Below the pieces are notes generated by a model. The model was not told the DNA's origin. It saw only the letters and a list, made by a program, of their open reading frames with translations, and made no database searches. The position numbers were made by a program, and so were the translations under genes. Shown here piece by piece: positions 9,191 to 21,920 of a DNA stretch of 64,000 nucleotides; the stretch's first letter is position 1; every line of letters starts with the position of its first letter. The DNA lies in the NCBI GenBank assembly GCA_947037125.1, contig CAMQTJ010000001.1, forward strand, positions 36,582 through 100,581, in the 5' to 3' direction. This stretch comes from an uncultured Holdemania sp. (GTDB lineage Bacteria; Bacillota_I; Bacilli_A; Erysipelotrichales; Erysipelotrichaceae).

Positions 9191-10228
9191 CTATTTAACT
9201 ATCCATTCACCATCTTTTTTAAGTATTACACTATTATTATAATATGGTGACGCAAAATCATATTCAAATTCAATTAATGTAGTTCCCCATACATCAATTA
9301 CACCATATTTATCATCCCAATTTTTCACAACAATTCTATCATTAATAACAGGATAGGGATAACGTGGTACATACTCATAGTCTGCATTGTAATCATGTGT
9401 TTCATAACTTCCAAAAACAGCTTGATAAGCACATGGTATTACTTCTTCACCACTACTATTTACATATCCCCATAACCCACCTTTTTTGACAGGTTTTAAA
9501 CTACTTTCAATATCAAATACATCATCATAAATAGCTTCAGTAATTATTTCACCATTACTGTTTATTACTCCTAGTTTACCTGTTTCTTTGTACTTAGAAA
9601 AATCATTTTCAACATATTCTACATCATAAAGTTCACTATATGATATTAGTGAGTTTTCGCTTAATTCATCATTTTTAAAATCGACTAAAAATGAATCACT
9701 AGCATGTGCAGCTGTAATTATATAAAGTTTATCGTTTGTTTTATCATAACCTATATTTTCATTTCCACCACCATGCCCATAACATTCATGTAATTTTGTA
9801 TTTTGTAGAATTTCTTGATATTCATTATGACCACAAAAATATTTTAGACACCAATCTAACCCATGAGAATGTGGATAAAAAATTGATGTTGCATTTAATG
9901 ATAACTGTTTTTTTTCATTAATTAATCCAAATAAATTATTATCTTCAATAATATAATATCCATCATATAAAGAATAGTTGTAGTTTAATCCTAATTCATC
10001 ATAAAGCAATGGATAAATGTGATCTAATTCAAAAGCATCTTTATTAAATGAACTTAGTGTTTCCGCTGTTGCTTTCGGAGTTGGTGATGGCGTTGAACTT
10101 GGAATTGAACTTGGACTTGAAGTTGGAATTTGTGTTGGCTCAAAAGTTGGCGCTATCACTGTTTTTTCTGTATCACATCCGCTAATAAATATTAAACTTA
10201 GCATTATTGCTATTATTTTAAATTTCAT
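9191..10228 (-). CDS. WG-repeat lipoprotein, array copy 4
   Basis: 345 residues, lipobox ISGC (Cys18), and a linker made of Thr/Ser/Pro triplets such as SSPSSIPSSTPSPTP. The middle is rich in Tyr/His/Gly (GHGGGNENIGY), resembling copy 1. The C-terminal WG repeats are GLWGYVN and DKYGVIDVWG, with the shared tail KKDGEWIVK. Similar middles in copies 1 and 4 but not in 2 and 3 suggest duplicated pairs or domain shuffling. Confidence 0.75.
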   Translation of the reverse strand: MKFKIIAIMLSLIFISGCDTEKTVIAPTFEPTQIPTSSPSSIPSSTPSPTPKATAETLSSFNKDAFELDHIYPLLYDELGLNYNYSLYDGYYIIEDNNLFGLINEKKQLSLNATSIFYPHSHGLDWCLKYFCGHNEYQEILQNTKLHECYGHGGGNENIGYDKTNDKLYIITAAHASDSFLVDFKNDELSENSLISYSELYDVEYVENDFSKYKETGKLGVINSNGEIITEAIYDDVFDIESSLKPVKKGGLWGYVNSSGEEVIPCAYQAVFGSYETHDYNADYEYVPRYPYPVINDRIVVKNWDDKYGVIDVWGTTLIEFEYDFASPYYNNSVILKKDGEWIVK

Positions 10229-10258
10229 ATATTTTACCTCGTATTTCTTATAAATTGA

Positions 10259-11335
10259 TTATTTTATAAACCATTCACCATCTTTTTTAAGTATTACACT
10301 ATTATCATAATATGGCGAACCTTGCTCATATTCAAATTCTATTAAAGTATTACCCCATATATCAATTACACCATATTTATTATCCCAATTTTTCACAACA
10401 ATTCTACCATTTACAACAGGATACGGATAAGGATAATACGACATTTTTTCATTTCTTTCAAAAAATGTATCATAATAAATTATTGGTATTACTTCTTCAC
10501 CATTTTTATCAACATATCCCCATAACCCTTCTTTACTTACAGGTATTAATTCACTTTCAATATCAAAAACATTATGATAAATCGCCTCGGTTATTTTATT
10601 TCCTTCAGTATCTGCAATTCCATATTTGCCAGATACATCAAAAATGGTTACCAATTCTTCGTATTCATTCTCTTTTTCTTTTACAGAATATAATTCTTGA
10701 TATCTCAACAATGAATTCTTTGGATAATCGGTTGTATCAAAATCTAGTAGAGCAGCAGATGGACCTCCTGTACTATTATATTTATATAGAAAAGCATTTT
10801 TATTCATATCATAAACTAAATCTTGATTACAAGATCCATGTCCGTCACATATGTTAAGTTTACTATTTTTAATTTGATCTTGAATTTCATAATATGTTCC
10901 AAAGCTTTGATCGATAATATTCCAGTTTAAATGATTCGCTCCTTCTTGGGCATGGACTATTGGATAATTAGTTCCTATTGGATTTAAAACAATTTGTTGC
11001 TGATCATTAATAATTCCATATTTACCATCAACTACAAATATATAATGGTCATCATATAAACTAAAATAATCATCATCTCTCTCTACTCCTTTAAATAGTA
11101 AAGGTGCAATATACTCAACATCCCAATCATTTATATCAAATTTTTCTATTGGTTGTTCAACAACTATAGGCGTTGGTGTGGGTGTGGGCTTTTTAGTTGG
11201 TTCAGGTTTTTTTGTTGCAATAGGTGTTTCAGAAGGTGTTATTGTTGGCGTTGGTGTTATATTAGGCTCAGCCTTACTACAACCACTAATCATTACTAAA
11301 ACCAAAAGCATACTAACTATCTTTTTTATTTTCAT
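10259..11335 (-). CDS. WG-repeat lipoprotein, array copy 5
   Basis: 358 residues, lipobox ISGC (Cys19), and the most regular linker of the array (Thr-Pro and Lys-Pro repeats, about 25-55). The middle contains ICDGHGSCNQ, again a Gly/His/Cys cluster. WG repeats read GLWGYVDKNGEEVIP and NKYGVIDIWGNTLIEF, and the tail is DGEWFIK. Linker composition is typical of a stalk spanning the cell wall. Function unknown. Confidence 0.75.
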   Translation of the reverse strand: MKIKKIVSMLLVLVMISGCSKAEPNITPTPTITPSETPIATKKPEPTKKPTPTPTPIVVEQPIEKFDINDWDVEYIAPLLFKGVERDDDYFSLYDDHYIFVVDGKYGIINDQQQIVLNPIGTNYPIVHAQEGANHLNWNIIDQSFGTYYEIQDQIKNSKLNICDGHGSCNQDLVYDMNKNAFLYKYNSTGGPSAALLDFDTTDYPKNSLLRYQELYSVKEKENEYEELVTIFDVSGKYGIADTEGNKITEAIYHNVFDIESELIPVSKEGLWGYVDKNGEEVIPIIYYDTFFERNEKMSYYPYPYPVVNGRIVVKNWDNKYGVIDIWGNTLIEFEYEQGSPYYDNSVILKKDGEWFIK

Positions 11336-11372
11336 CTTATATCCTCATTTCATATTATTGAATTGTTGTATA

Positions 11373-12410
11373 TTATTCAATAATTGACCACACACCATCT
11401 TTTAACACCATATAATTACCATCAATATAATGTGATGCATAATCATAGTCAAACTCAATTAATGTGTTACCTTCTTTATCAATTACACCATATTTATCAT
11501 CTGTATTTTTCACAACTATTTTATTATCAATCACAGGATAAGGATAATAAGGAGCAACCAATTCATTTGTTTGTGTTTGATCATTATAGACATATTTACT
11601 TTTAAATGTTGGTTTATAAATACATTCAATTACTTCATTTCCATTAATATCAACATAACCCCATAAACCATCTTTACACACAGGTATTAAGTCACTTTCT
11701 ATAAACAATACATCATCATAGATTATGTCAGTAACCATTTCACCATCGTTTTTACCAACACCTTTTTTTTCTGATAAATCATATTCAGCATTCCCATATT
11801 CATTAATAACAACATTATAAACTTGTTGATAAGACCATAAAATATCATTATTATAATCATATTTTTCAAAATCTACCATAGTACTTGGACCATCATGTCC
11901 CAAATGCATTGTATTAAATTTATTAGTTTGTTCATCAAAAATATTTATCCTACTTATTTCACCATATCCATCTTGCCCCCTTAAATCAGTATTTTGCATT
12001 CCAGGGTGGTCGTAAATAACACTTTCATAAGCAAGCATTTCTTTATTTATGATATATGGTAAATCAAAAGATAAAATATTAATCACCATTTGATTTTGAT
12101 CATTTATTACACCATAATATCCATCTTTTTGTACTACATAATATTCACTATTAATATCATAATCAAATATAGTCTTATAATTCATATCTGTTATTGGTTC
12201 AATTCCATGTATCCCCCAAACATTCGGATCAAATTCACCTTGTGGTAGATCTTCATATACTAATGGAGTTTCAGTTGTCACAGGTGTTGGCTCTTGTGTT
12301 GGTGGAACTGTTATATTAGGTGTTGGTGTTATTTCTTCTTTTTTATTAGTTGCACAACCACCAAGCATTAATAAAACTAATATTCCTTTAATTATTTTTT
12401 TTGTTTTCAT
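11373..12410 (-). CDS. WG-repeat lipoprotein, array copy 6 (most divergent)
   Basis: 345 residues, lipobox LGGC (Cys19), Thr/Pro linker (about 25-50), and WG repeats GLWGYVDINGNEVIE and DKYGVIDKEGNTLIEF. It lacks the shared YYNNSVILKKDGEW tail and instead ends in DGVWSIIE. It is the promoter-proximal gene; TATAAT-like boxes lie just upstream but no convincing -35 was found. Its tail matches the relic at 12483-12509, so it and the lost copy form a separate subgroup. Confidence 0.75.
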   Translation of the reverse strand: MKTKKIIKGILVLLMLGGCATNKKEEITPTPNITVPPTQEPTPVTTETPLVYEDLPQGEFDPNVWGIHGIEPITDMNYKTIFDYDINSEYYVVQKDGYYGVINDQNQMVINILSFDLPYIINKEMLAYESVIYDHPGMQNTDLRGQDGYGEISRINIFDEQTNKFNTMHLGHDGPSTMVDFEKYDYNNDILWSYQQVYNVVINEYGNAEYDLSEKKGVGKNDGEMVTDIIYDDVLFIESDLIPVCKDGLWGYVDINGNEVIECIYKPTFKSKYVYNDQTQTNELVAPYYPYPVIDNKIVVKNTDDKYGVIDKEGNTLIEFDYDYASHYIDGNYMVLKDGVWSIIE

Positions 12411-12482
12411 TATATTTTCTCATAGTATAATGAACTTAGGCTTATTAAATCTCTATTCATTATATTCTTTCTTTTATTTTTA

Positions 12483-12509
12483 TTAAAATTCGATAATTGA
12501 CCATTCACC
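12483..12509 (-). pseudogene. Relic C-terminus of a seventh WG lipoprotein copy
   Basis: Nine codons on the minus strand read G-E-W-S-I-I-E-F-stop, matching the DGVWSIIE tail of array copy 6. Upstream in the same frame an in-frame stop follows almost at once and no body remains. It looks like the end of a deleted array member. Confidence 0.5.
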
Positions 12510-12523
12510 ATGTTATGGTATTT

Positions 12524-13351
12524 TTAATTATTAATAATTAAATCAATATTCTCTGTATCATACATAACTTTTGCATGATTATCTCTTATCAGTTTTTTTT
12601 CAATAACAATACCTGTTTCTTTATCAATTTTATTACGATATACCTTACCGTTTCTAAAGACTTCATCATTTTCTTTAGTGAAAAACTCATTTTCAGATTT
12701 GATATGATACTTAAATTTTTGATAGTTATCACTTCTTATTTCTCCACATAGATAAGTATCATCTGTATAGGTTATTAATTGATATACATTGTTGGTATTA
12801 TTTATAAAACGATAATCTAAATAGTTATACACAATTGAAGTCCCTGTACCAAATGGTATTTGTCTGTTGTAATCTGGAAATAAATCAATTTGATCATGAT
12901 GATGGTGTTCTACTATTTCCATATCAGTATGTAATATCATCCAATGAATAAGGTTAGTGAACTGACACATTCCACCACCTATCCCACTAGTTGTTTTACC
13001 TGATGAAATAGTTAACCCTTTTTTATATCCTTTTTTTTCTGTACAGCTTCCAACTAATGACCAAAACGAAAAAGTTTCTCCACATCCTATAGTTATTTTA
13101 TTTACCTTTGCTGAAGCAAGATTTAAATTAATAGCTTTATTATCTTGTAATTGGATATCGACATTCCCTAATTTTCTTCTTATTAATGATTTATGTTTAT
13201 AGATTAAAATTGGTAAATCATCTTTTATTTTTTTACTTGCTATCTTATTATGTATTGCTAAATTTTTTAATTTTCTCACCATTATACATTTAAACACAGC
13301 GATTTTATATGTTGTAGGTGATATTTGACAAAATAATTTTCTATTTACCAT
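12524..13351 (-). CDS. VanW-family protein
   Basis: 275 residues with the VanW core: GETFSFWSLVG, then KGYKKGLTISSGK and GIGGGMCQFTNLIH. VanW proteins occur beside some glycopeptide-resistance genes and in many Bacillota without them; they carry a YoaR/VanW beta-fold linked to the cell wall, and their biochemical role is unknown. No signal peptide or membrane span is seen, which is usual for the short form. No vanA/vanB-type ligase or other resistance gene is nearby, so the name should not be read as vancomycin resistance. Confidence 0.8.
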   Translation of the reverse strand: MVNRKLFCQISPTTYKIAVFKCIMVRKLKNLAIHNKIASKKIKDDLPILIYKHKSLIRRKLGNVDIQLQDNKAINLNLASAKVNKITIGCGETFSFWSLVGSCTEKKGYKKGLTISSGKTTSGIGGGMCQFTNLIHWMILHTDMEIVEHHHHDQIDLFPDYNRQIPFGTGTSIVYNYLDYRFINNTNNVYQLITYTDDTYLCGEIRSDNYQKFKYHIKSENEFFTKENDEVFRNGKVYRNKIDKETGIVIEKKLIRDNHAKVMYDTENIDLIINN

Positions 13352-13480
13352 AGTATTTCCCCTTTTTATTCCCTTATTTTAAATATTTTATTGTACCTAT
13401 TTCATAATAAAAAAAATCTAAATTGACTAATATATAAATTAAATATAGCACATAATTAATATTTTAACAATCGATTGAGC
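13352..13480. other. Intergenic, no recognisable content
   Basis: AT-rich sequence upstream of the VanW gene. It should contain that gene's promoter, but no convincing boxes were seen beyond its GGGGAAA ribosome site. Confidence 0.3.
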
Positions 13481-13509
13481 TTAAGCGTCATTTATTTGGG
13501 ATTAAGCGT
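13481..13509 (+). promoter_or_regulatory. Direct repeat TTAAGCGT, 21-bp period
   Basis: TTAAGCGT occurs at 13481-13488 and again at 13502-13509, exactly 21 bp apart, with similar bases after each copy (cAtttattT / aAaTtattT). A two-turn direct repeat is typical of LytTR-type or other tandem-dimer activators. The nearest downstream gene is the mini-cistron at 13694. Confidence 0.45.
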
Positions 13510-13693
13510 AAATTATTTAAGCTATATCAAAAAAAATAAAGATGCCCATTTTACTATTATGGAGCATTTCTTTATGCAATTTTCGATAATATGTGTGTAA
13601 TGATAATATTATCGTTTATCATTTATAACAACAAATGCAACTTGTTTTTTTTTAATTAATAGTATACTTAAATCAATACAAGGAGGTTTATTT

Positions 13694-13786
13694 ATGTTGA
13701 AAAAAAATATTAGCATGATGCTTACTAGTCCATTATTGTTGAGTGTAAAAGGAATTATTGTTTTTGAGAAAGGATCTAATTTATGA
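13694..13786 (+). CDS. 30-residue peptide ORF with strong ribosome site
   Basis: A 30-codon ORF starting MLKKNISMMLTSPL, preceded by AAGGAGG at good spacing. It has a basic N terminus and hydrophobic middle, like a short leader or secreted peptide. Its stop overlaps the next ATG (ATGA), the usual sign of translational coupling. A possible -10 (TATACT in AGTATACTT) lies about 30 bp upstream. No family recognised; it may be the remnant of a longer gene. Confidence 0.4.
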   Translation: MLKKNISMMLTSPLLLSVKGIIVFEKGSNL

Positions 13787-13971
13787 TTAATGCTCGAAAA
13801 TAAATATTTAAGTATTGTATATTAGTACTTGGGTGTCTATTTTTGGTTTTGATTGTTCGTGATTTTAGGGTTAATGGCTTTCAAGCTCTTAATCTACGCA
13901 ATTTATTATTGTTAGGATTAACCATTGCAGGGAAATTTTATATTTCTAATGAAAAGAAAAAAGAGATTTAA
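13783..13971 (+). pseudogene. Small membrane protein gene interrupted by TAA
   Basis: The frame reads MINARK, then TAA (13801-13803), then continues open for 55 residues as a clear membrane protein: a hydrophobic span (CILVLGCLFLVLIV), a short loop, a second span (LLLLGLTIAGKFYI) and a basic tail SNEKKKEI. A single base change of AAA, CAA or GAA to TAA would explain the break. It starts inside the stop of the 30-residue ORF. Either a recent pseudogene or a sequencing error in an intact 62-residue gene. Confidence 0.45.
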
Positions 13972-14011
13972 TTACTTTGTTTTACTTTCTTTATGTCTAA
14001 AATTTAGTATT

Positions 14012-14061
14012 TAATAAAAAAGAACAGAATTAGCTATTATTAGCTTAGTTCTGTGCTTTTC
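14012..14061 (-). terminator. Terminator of the zinc-ribbon gene
   Basis: On the minus strand a long imperfect stem with core ACAGAA/TTCTGT and an inner AGCTAATAATAGCT hairpin is followed by CTTTTTTATT. It lies about 30 bp after the stop of the 14093 gene and, read the other way, could also serve the mini-cistron. Confidence 0.6.
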
Positions 14062-14092
14062 GTTATTTCTTTTAAGTTACTTCAATTATTAG

Positions 14093-15205
14093 TTATTGTG
14101 TAACATCTAATAAATTAAGTGTTATTCTACTTGTAACTTCTATATAATATTTTGTTTCAGCATTATTCATCTCTTGGGTTTGTAATTCATCCATTGTTTC
14201 CATTTGACTTGCGAATTTACCTATATAATCAAGGTAATCTACTAACATTCCCACATCATCACTAGATTCACTATATTTAATCATGAAATCGATATAATCA
14301 TTAAAGAACACTTCGTATGCATCCATTTGTTCTTTAAATTCAGGGTGCATTCCATCTACTAAGTCAGTGTTATCTTCTTCAATATTTTCATCATTTTCAA
14401 TATCGGGTTGTTTTGTTGGTTCCGGTATTATTTCTTCATCAATTGAAGGTGCTTGAATACTAATATTAATTATATTAAATCCTTCATAACTAACACTTAA
14501 ATAATATCCATTTTCATTATATGCACTGTAATAATCTTCTGCTTTATTATAATCAATATTAAATCCTGAATCTAAACAAGCTTGTACATAATCATTGTAC
14601 TCATCAATTGTTGTTTCACCTATATTCACATTAAACATATCAGAATTTTCAGTTATTATTTCTCCATATGATGAATTAGGTAAAGGTACTAATTGTACTA
14701 TTTCACTAATAGGCCATATAATTTCATTCATTTCTACAGGTGCATCAACTGTCATATAAATACTTTCATCACTCATATAATTAACACTAAGTTCATATCC
14801 CTCACTATTAAATGCGTTATATCCATAATTATCTTCCACATCTATTGTAAATCCACTTTCTTTACAATCTTTTACGTATTCATCATATTCGCTTTCAGTA
14901 ATTTTAAATATTTGAATCCATAAATAGTCATTAGTATTACTATATATTGTCGCTTTATTTGATTCAGGTTTTGGTAAAATACTAGAAAGTTTAATATCTG
15001 ACCAATCAAATTTTTCTGCACTATCTTGTTTACCACCTTTTGGACCAAAAACTAGTAACAATACAATAATAGCTAGTGCAATAACCCAAAATCTTTTATA
15101 AATTGGTTTTTTATTTTTAGCACCACAATGTTGGCACATTTTTGTTTTTTCTTCTATTAAATTATTACAATTACTACATTTCATCATTTTCTTATTTTTA
15201 GACAT
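14093..15205 (-). CDS. Zinc-ribbon membrane protein with two DUF6591-like repeats
   Basis: 370 residues. An N-terminal zinc ribbon (CSNC at 10-13, CQHC at 28-31) is followed by one membrane span (about 43-57) and a large extracytoplasmic part. That part contains two copies of a roughly 90-residue unit: SSILPKPESNKATIYS...YDEYVKDCKESGF and LVPLPNSSYGEIITE...YNDYVQACLDSGF. It ends in an acidic helix-rich tail. The unit resembles DUF6591. The gene follows the SPFH gene by 12 bp and belongs to the same operon. Role unknown, probably an envelope sensor or scaffold. Confidence 0.65.
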   Translation of the reverse strand: MSKNKKMMKCSNCNNLIEEKTKMCQHCGAKNKKPIYKRFWVIALAIIVLLLVFGPKGGKQDSAEKFDWSDIKLSSILPKPESNKATIYSNTNDYLWIQIFKITESEYDEYVKDCKESGFTIDVEDNYGYNAFNSEGYELSVNYMSDESIYMTVDAPVEMNEIIWPISEIVQLVPLPNSSYGEIITENSDMFNVNIGETTIDEYNDYVQACLDSGFNIDYNKAEDYYSAYNENGYYLSVSYEGFNIINISIQAPSIDEEIIPEPTKQPDIENDENIEEDNTDLVDGMHPEFKEQMDAYEVFFNDYIDFMIKYSESSDDVGMLVDYLDYIGKFASQMETMDELQTQEMNNAETKYYIEVTSRITLNLLDVTQ

Positions 15206-15217
15206 TTTTACTCTCCT

Positions 15218-16210
15218 TTATTGTTTTAAAATAGTCTTTTTTTCGATATCAAATTCTTCTTGCGTTAATATTTGATCATCAAGCAATCCTTTTAATTCTC
15301 TTAATTTTTCTGTCTTACTTTTTGTTTGTTTTGTTTCATTAGAAACATCTTGTATATTTTGTGCCATTGTATTTCCTAAAGCCATTCCAGCACCTAGCCC
15401 TGCAAGTCCACCTTCTTGTTTTGCAGCATCTCTCATTGCTCTTGCTGTTTGGTAATGCACAAATGAGTCCATATCACGTTTTGCCATACCAATTCCTGAT
15501 TGTTCATCAATTAGTTTTTCAACCTCATCTGGTAAAGATATATTTTCAATAATAACATCTGAAAATTCAATTCCTATAATGTTTATTTGTTCATTAAATT
15601 TAGTTTGAATTGCTACTGATATTTTTCTATATTCACAAGCTAAATCTAGTACTGAACTTTGTGATTCACCAATGATTGTTGCGAATGCCTCTGTAAGCAT
15701 TGAAGAAAGATAAGTCGCAATATCAAATGACATTACAATTCCTTTAGTACCAAATATTTCTTTCATAAACTGTTTAGGATCTACTATCTTAAAGCTAAAC
15801 TTGCCAAAGCTTCGAATTCTAACCATATTCATTTCAATATCACGTTTCATTATTGGATTCCTAGTTGACCATTTATTATCTATAAATTGCCTAGTATTTA
15901 TAAAATATAAATCAGTTATAATTGGAGATATAAATAGATACGGAAAGGCACTTAAAGTCGATAATAAAGGCATGTTATTTGTATCTAATGTATATGTTCC
16001 AGGTTTTAGTACATCTGCAATGTTTCCACACTTTATAAAAATCGCGCATTGGCTTTCTCTTACAATTACTTTTGATCCTTGTTTAAGTTCGTTATTTCCA
16101 CTTTCACGATTATATTTTGATACAATTAGTTTAGTATTCTGTGATTCAAATTCGATAACATCTAAAAATTGATTCTTCAAAACATCTATTAATCCCACAC
16201 TAATTGCCAT
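15218..16210 (-). CDS. SPFH-domain protein with C-terminal SHOCT domain (YdjI-like)
   Basis: 330 residues. The SPFH/band-7-type domain covers about 20-235; a helical Gly/Ala-rich segment GGLAGLGAGMALG follows (about 265-278), and a SHOCT domain ends the protein (LRELKGLLDDQILTQEEF, about 303-320). The layout matches YdjI/virion-core-like proteins that work at the membrane, often with zinc-ribbon proteins. The ATG lies inside the end of the TM2 gene (11-bp overlap), so the genes are coupled. Molecular role is inferred, not shown. Confidence 0.8.
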   Translation of the reverse strand: MAISVGLIDVLKNQFLDVIEFESQNTKLIVSKYNRESGNNELKQGSKVIVRESQCAIFIKCGNIADVLKPGTYTLDTNNMPLLSTLSAFPYLFISPIITDLYFINTRQFIDNKWSTRNPIMKRDIEMNMVRIRSFGKFSFKIVDPKQFMKEIFGTKGIVMSFDIATYLSSMLTEAFATIIGESQSSVLDLACEYRKISVAIQTKFNEQINIIGIEFSDVIIENISLPDEVEKLIDEQSGIGMAKRDMDSFVHYQTARAMRDAAKQEGGLAGLGAGMALGNTMAQNIQDVSNETKQTKSKTEKLRELKGLLDDQILTQEEFDIEKKTILKQ

Positions 16211-16607
16211 CCCATTCAGTTAATGGTAATCCATACTTATCTTTAAATTTTCCAATAGCTATCCAAATAATATCAATAAACCATCCTATACCAAATAATC
16301 CTCCTGTACATAAATATAAGAGTCCCATCCCAATTTTACCAACATAAAACTTATGTATACCTAATGTTCCTGTAAATATACATAGCAACAACGCAACCGT
16401 CCTACTTTTTTTACTCACACCAAATTCATTTGTGTATTGTTTATTTCTTTGGTTATTATTAAAATCTTGAAATTTATCTTCATTTTCATATTGTTCAAAC
16501 TTTCCACTATATACTTTTTCGTGTATAATTTTATCTGTTTGATTACCACAGTAATCGCAAATACCATTATTTAATGGTGCACCACATTGTGAACATTTAT
16601 TTGTCAT
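16200..16607 (-). CDS. TM2-domain protein with N-terminal zinc ribbon
   Basis: 135 residues. A zinc ribbon occupies the start (CSQCGAPL and CDYCGN, about 5-22), then a polar linker, then a TM2 domain (about 63-135): the span VALLLCIFTGTLG, the motif HKFYVGKIGMGLLYL and the second span GWFIDIIWIAIG. It has a GGAGGAT ribosome site and is first in the three-gene cluster with the SPFH and DUF6591-like proteins. All three use or accompany zinc ribbons, which suggests one membrane complex. Confidence 0.8.
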   Translation of the reverse strand: MTNKCSQCGAPLNNGICDYCGNQTDKIIHEKVYSGKFEQYENEDKFQDFNNNQRNKQYTNEFGVSKKSRTVALLLCIFTGTLGIHKFYVGKIGMGLLYLCTGGLFGIGWFIDIIWIAIGKFKDKYGLPLTEWDGN

Positions 16608-16791
16608 TTTATCCTCCTGATGTATTTATTAAGTCTAATTACTTATCATAAAGCGTACATTTTGATTAATGTCCTTATTTTATATAATTTTATATAAATT
16701 GCTATATATTAGTTAATTAGTTGCAAAACAAATGATAATTCCCTATAATTACATTGACTTTCGCTCTAAATAGTAGTATATTTTTTAAAGA

Positions 16792-16830
16792 TAAGTCTAT
16801 CAAAAAGCACACTTTTTGATAGGCTTTTTT
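16792..16830. terminator. Strong hairpin after the recombinase gene
   Basis: An 11-bp stem CTATCAAAAAG/CTTTTTGATAG closes a CACA loop and is followed on the plus strand by GGCTTTTTT. On the minus strand the tail is less T-rich. It could terminate the recombinase transcript or be a recombination-site palindrome. Confidence 0.5.
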
Positions 16831-17699
<869 letters not shown>

Positions 17700-17738
17700 A
17701 CACCTTTATTTAGTTGTATTAACTAAATAAAGGTGTCT
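17700..17738 (-). terminator. Terminator of the atp operon
   Basis: A perfect 16-bp stem ACACCTTTATTTAGTT / AACTAAATAAAGGTGT with an AATAC loop, followed on the minus strand by a run of T. It sits directly after the atpC stop. Confidence 0.9.
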
Positions 17739-17745
17739 ATTTTAT

Positions 17746-20382
<2,637 letters not shown>

Positions 20383-20384
20383 AA

Positions 20385-21911
20385 TTAATCTGCCAACAAT
20401 TTAAATGTTGCTAAATACTTAGAAATTGCTTCTTTCATTGAATTACTTAATTCATCACCAATTTTATCACCAATATTTAATGTAGCAACAATATCACTAT
20501 GATTATCATCAAAATATGTATGAAGTCCCGCTTCAAATTCTTTAATATTTTCAACTGAAACAGTCTTTAAGAAACCGTTATTAGCTGCAAATAATGAAAG
20601 TACTTGTTGAGCAACACTCATTGGTGAATATTGAGCTTGTTTTAATAATTCAGTAAGTCTTGCACCATGATCTATTGTAGCTTTAGTAACTGCATCTAAG
20701 TCAGATCCAAATTGCGTAAAGGCTAATAATTCATGGTATTGAGCTAAGTCAAGTTTAAGTGAACCAGAAACTTGTTTCATTGCTTTAGTTTGTGCAGCAC
20801 TACCAACACGAGAAACTGATAATCCACTATCAACAGCTGGTCTTATTCCTGAATTAAATAATTCAGTTTGTAAGAATATTTGTCCATCAGTAATTGAAAT
20901 TACATTAGTTGGAATATAAGCACTAATATCACCTGCTTGAGTTTCGATAATTGGAAGAGCAGTAATTGAACCACCACCTAATGCATCATTAAGTTTTGCA
21001 GCTCTTTCTAATAATCTTGAATGTAAGTAGAATACATCTCCAGGATATGCTTCACGTCCTGGTGGTCTTCTTAAAAGAAGTGACATTGTACGATAAGCTA
21101 CAGCATGTTTACTTAAGTCATCATATACAATTAATACATCTTCCCCATTTTCCATCCATTCTTCACCAATTGTAACACCTGTATATGGTGCCATAAATTG
21201 TAAAGGAGCTAATTCTGAAGCACCTGCTGCAACAATAGTAGTATACTCCATTGCACCATGACTTCTAAATTTTTCAACGATTTGCGCTACAGTACTAGCC
21301 TTTTGACCAATAGCAACATAAATACATTTAACTTTTTTACCTTTTTGATTTAATATTGTATCAACCGCAATTGCTGTTTTACCAGTTTGACGATCCCCAA
21401 TAATTAATTCACGTTGTCCCTTACCTACAGGTATCATTGAGTCAATAACTTTTAATCCTGTCATAAGTGGTTGATGAACCGATTTACGAGTCATAACCCC
21501 TGGAGCAACTCTTTCTGTTGGACGATAAACACTAGAAGTAATCTCGCCTTTACCATCAATTGCTTGACCAAGTGCATTAACAACACGCCCGATCATACAA
21601 TCTCCAACAGGTATTTCCATAATTTTGCCAGTACGTTTAACGATATCGCCCTCTTTAATAGTAGCGTCTGAACCCATTAAAACTGCACCAACATGATCTT
21701 CTTCAAGATTTAAAACCATTCCATAAATATCATTTGGAAAAATTAATAATTCACTTGCCATAGCACTAGTTAAACCATGAATTAAAGCAATACCGTCACC
21801 AACAGTAATAACTGTTCCAACTTCTGCAACTTCAAGAGTTTTATCATAGTCTTTGATTTGAGCACGAATTATTTTACTAATTTCTTCGCATCTTAAATTC
21901 ACTAACTTCAC
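20385..21911 (-). CDS. atpA: ATP synthase F1 subunit alpha
   Basis: 508 residues, the non-catalytic nucleotide-binding subunit. The P-loop is [11 protein letters not shown], followed by [13 protein letters not shown] and the beta-contact segment [25 protein letters not shown] (visible as [14 protein letters not shown]). Normal length. A GAGGTGAA ribosome site lies in the 9-bp spacer after atpH. Confidence 0.95.
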   Translation of the reverse strand: MKLVNLRCEEISKIIRAQIKDYDKTLEVAEVGTVITVGDGIALIHGLTSAMASELLIFPNDIYGMVLNLEEDHVGAVLMGSDATIKEGDIVKRTGKIMEIPVGDCMIGRVVNALGQAIDGKGEITSSVYRPTERVAPGVMTRKSVHQPLMTGLKVIDSMIPVGKGQRELIIGDRQTGKTAIAVDTILNQKGKKVKCIYVAIGQKASTVAQIVEKFRSHGAMEYTTIVAAGASELAPLQFMAPYTGVTIGEEWMENGEDVLIVYDDLSKHAVAYRTMSLLLRRPPGREAYPGDVFYLHSRLLERAAKLNDALGGGSITALPIIETQAGDISAYIPTNVISITDGQIFLQTELFNSGIRPAVDSGLSVSRVGSAAQTKAMKQVSGSLKLDLAQYHELLAFTQFGSDLDAVTKATIDHGARLTELLKQAQYSPMSVAQQVLSLFAANNGFLKTVSVENIKEFEAGLHTYFDDNHSDIVATLNIGDKIGDELSNSMKEAISKYLATFKLLAD

Positions 21912-21920
21912 CTCGATCTT

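Noticed and set aside
10312..10857. 181-codon plus-strand open frame opposite WG lipoprotein copy 5
   Set aside because: It is a shadow of the real minus-strand gene: His/Tyr/Gln-rich, no ribosome site, no family. The same holds for the other frames opposite the array.
12524..13351. Vancomycin resistance from the VanW-family gene
   Set aside because: No vanA/B/H/X-type genes, regulators or ligase are present; VanW-family proteins are widespread in sensitive Bacillota.
13481..13509. Same regulatory element as the agrD/lipoprotein promoters
   Set aside because: The repeat sequence (TTAAGCGT) does not resemble TTACTCAA/ATACCAAAA, so a shared regulator cannot be claimed.
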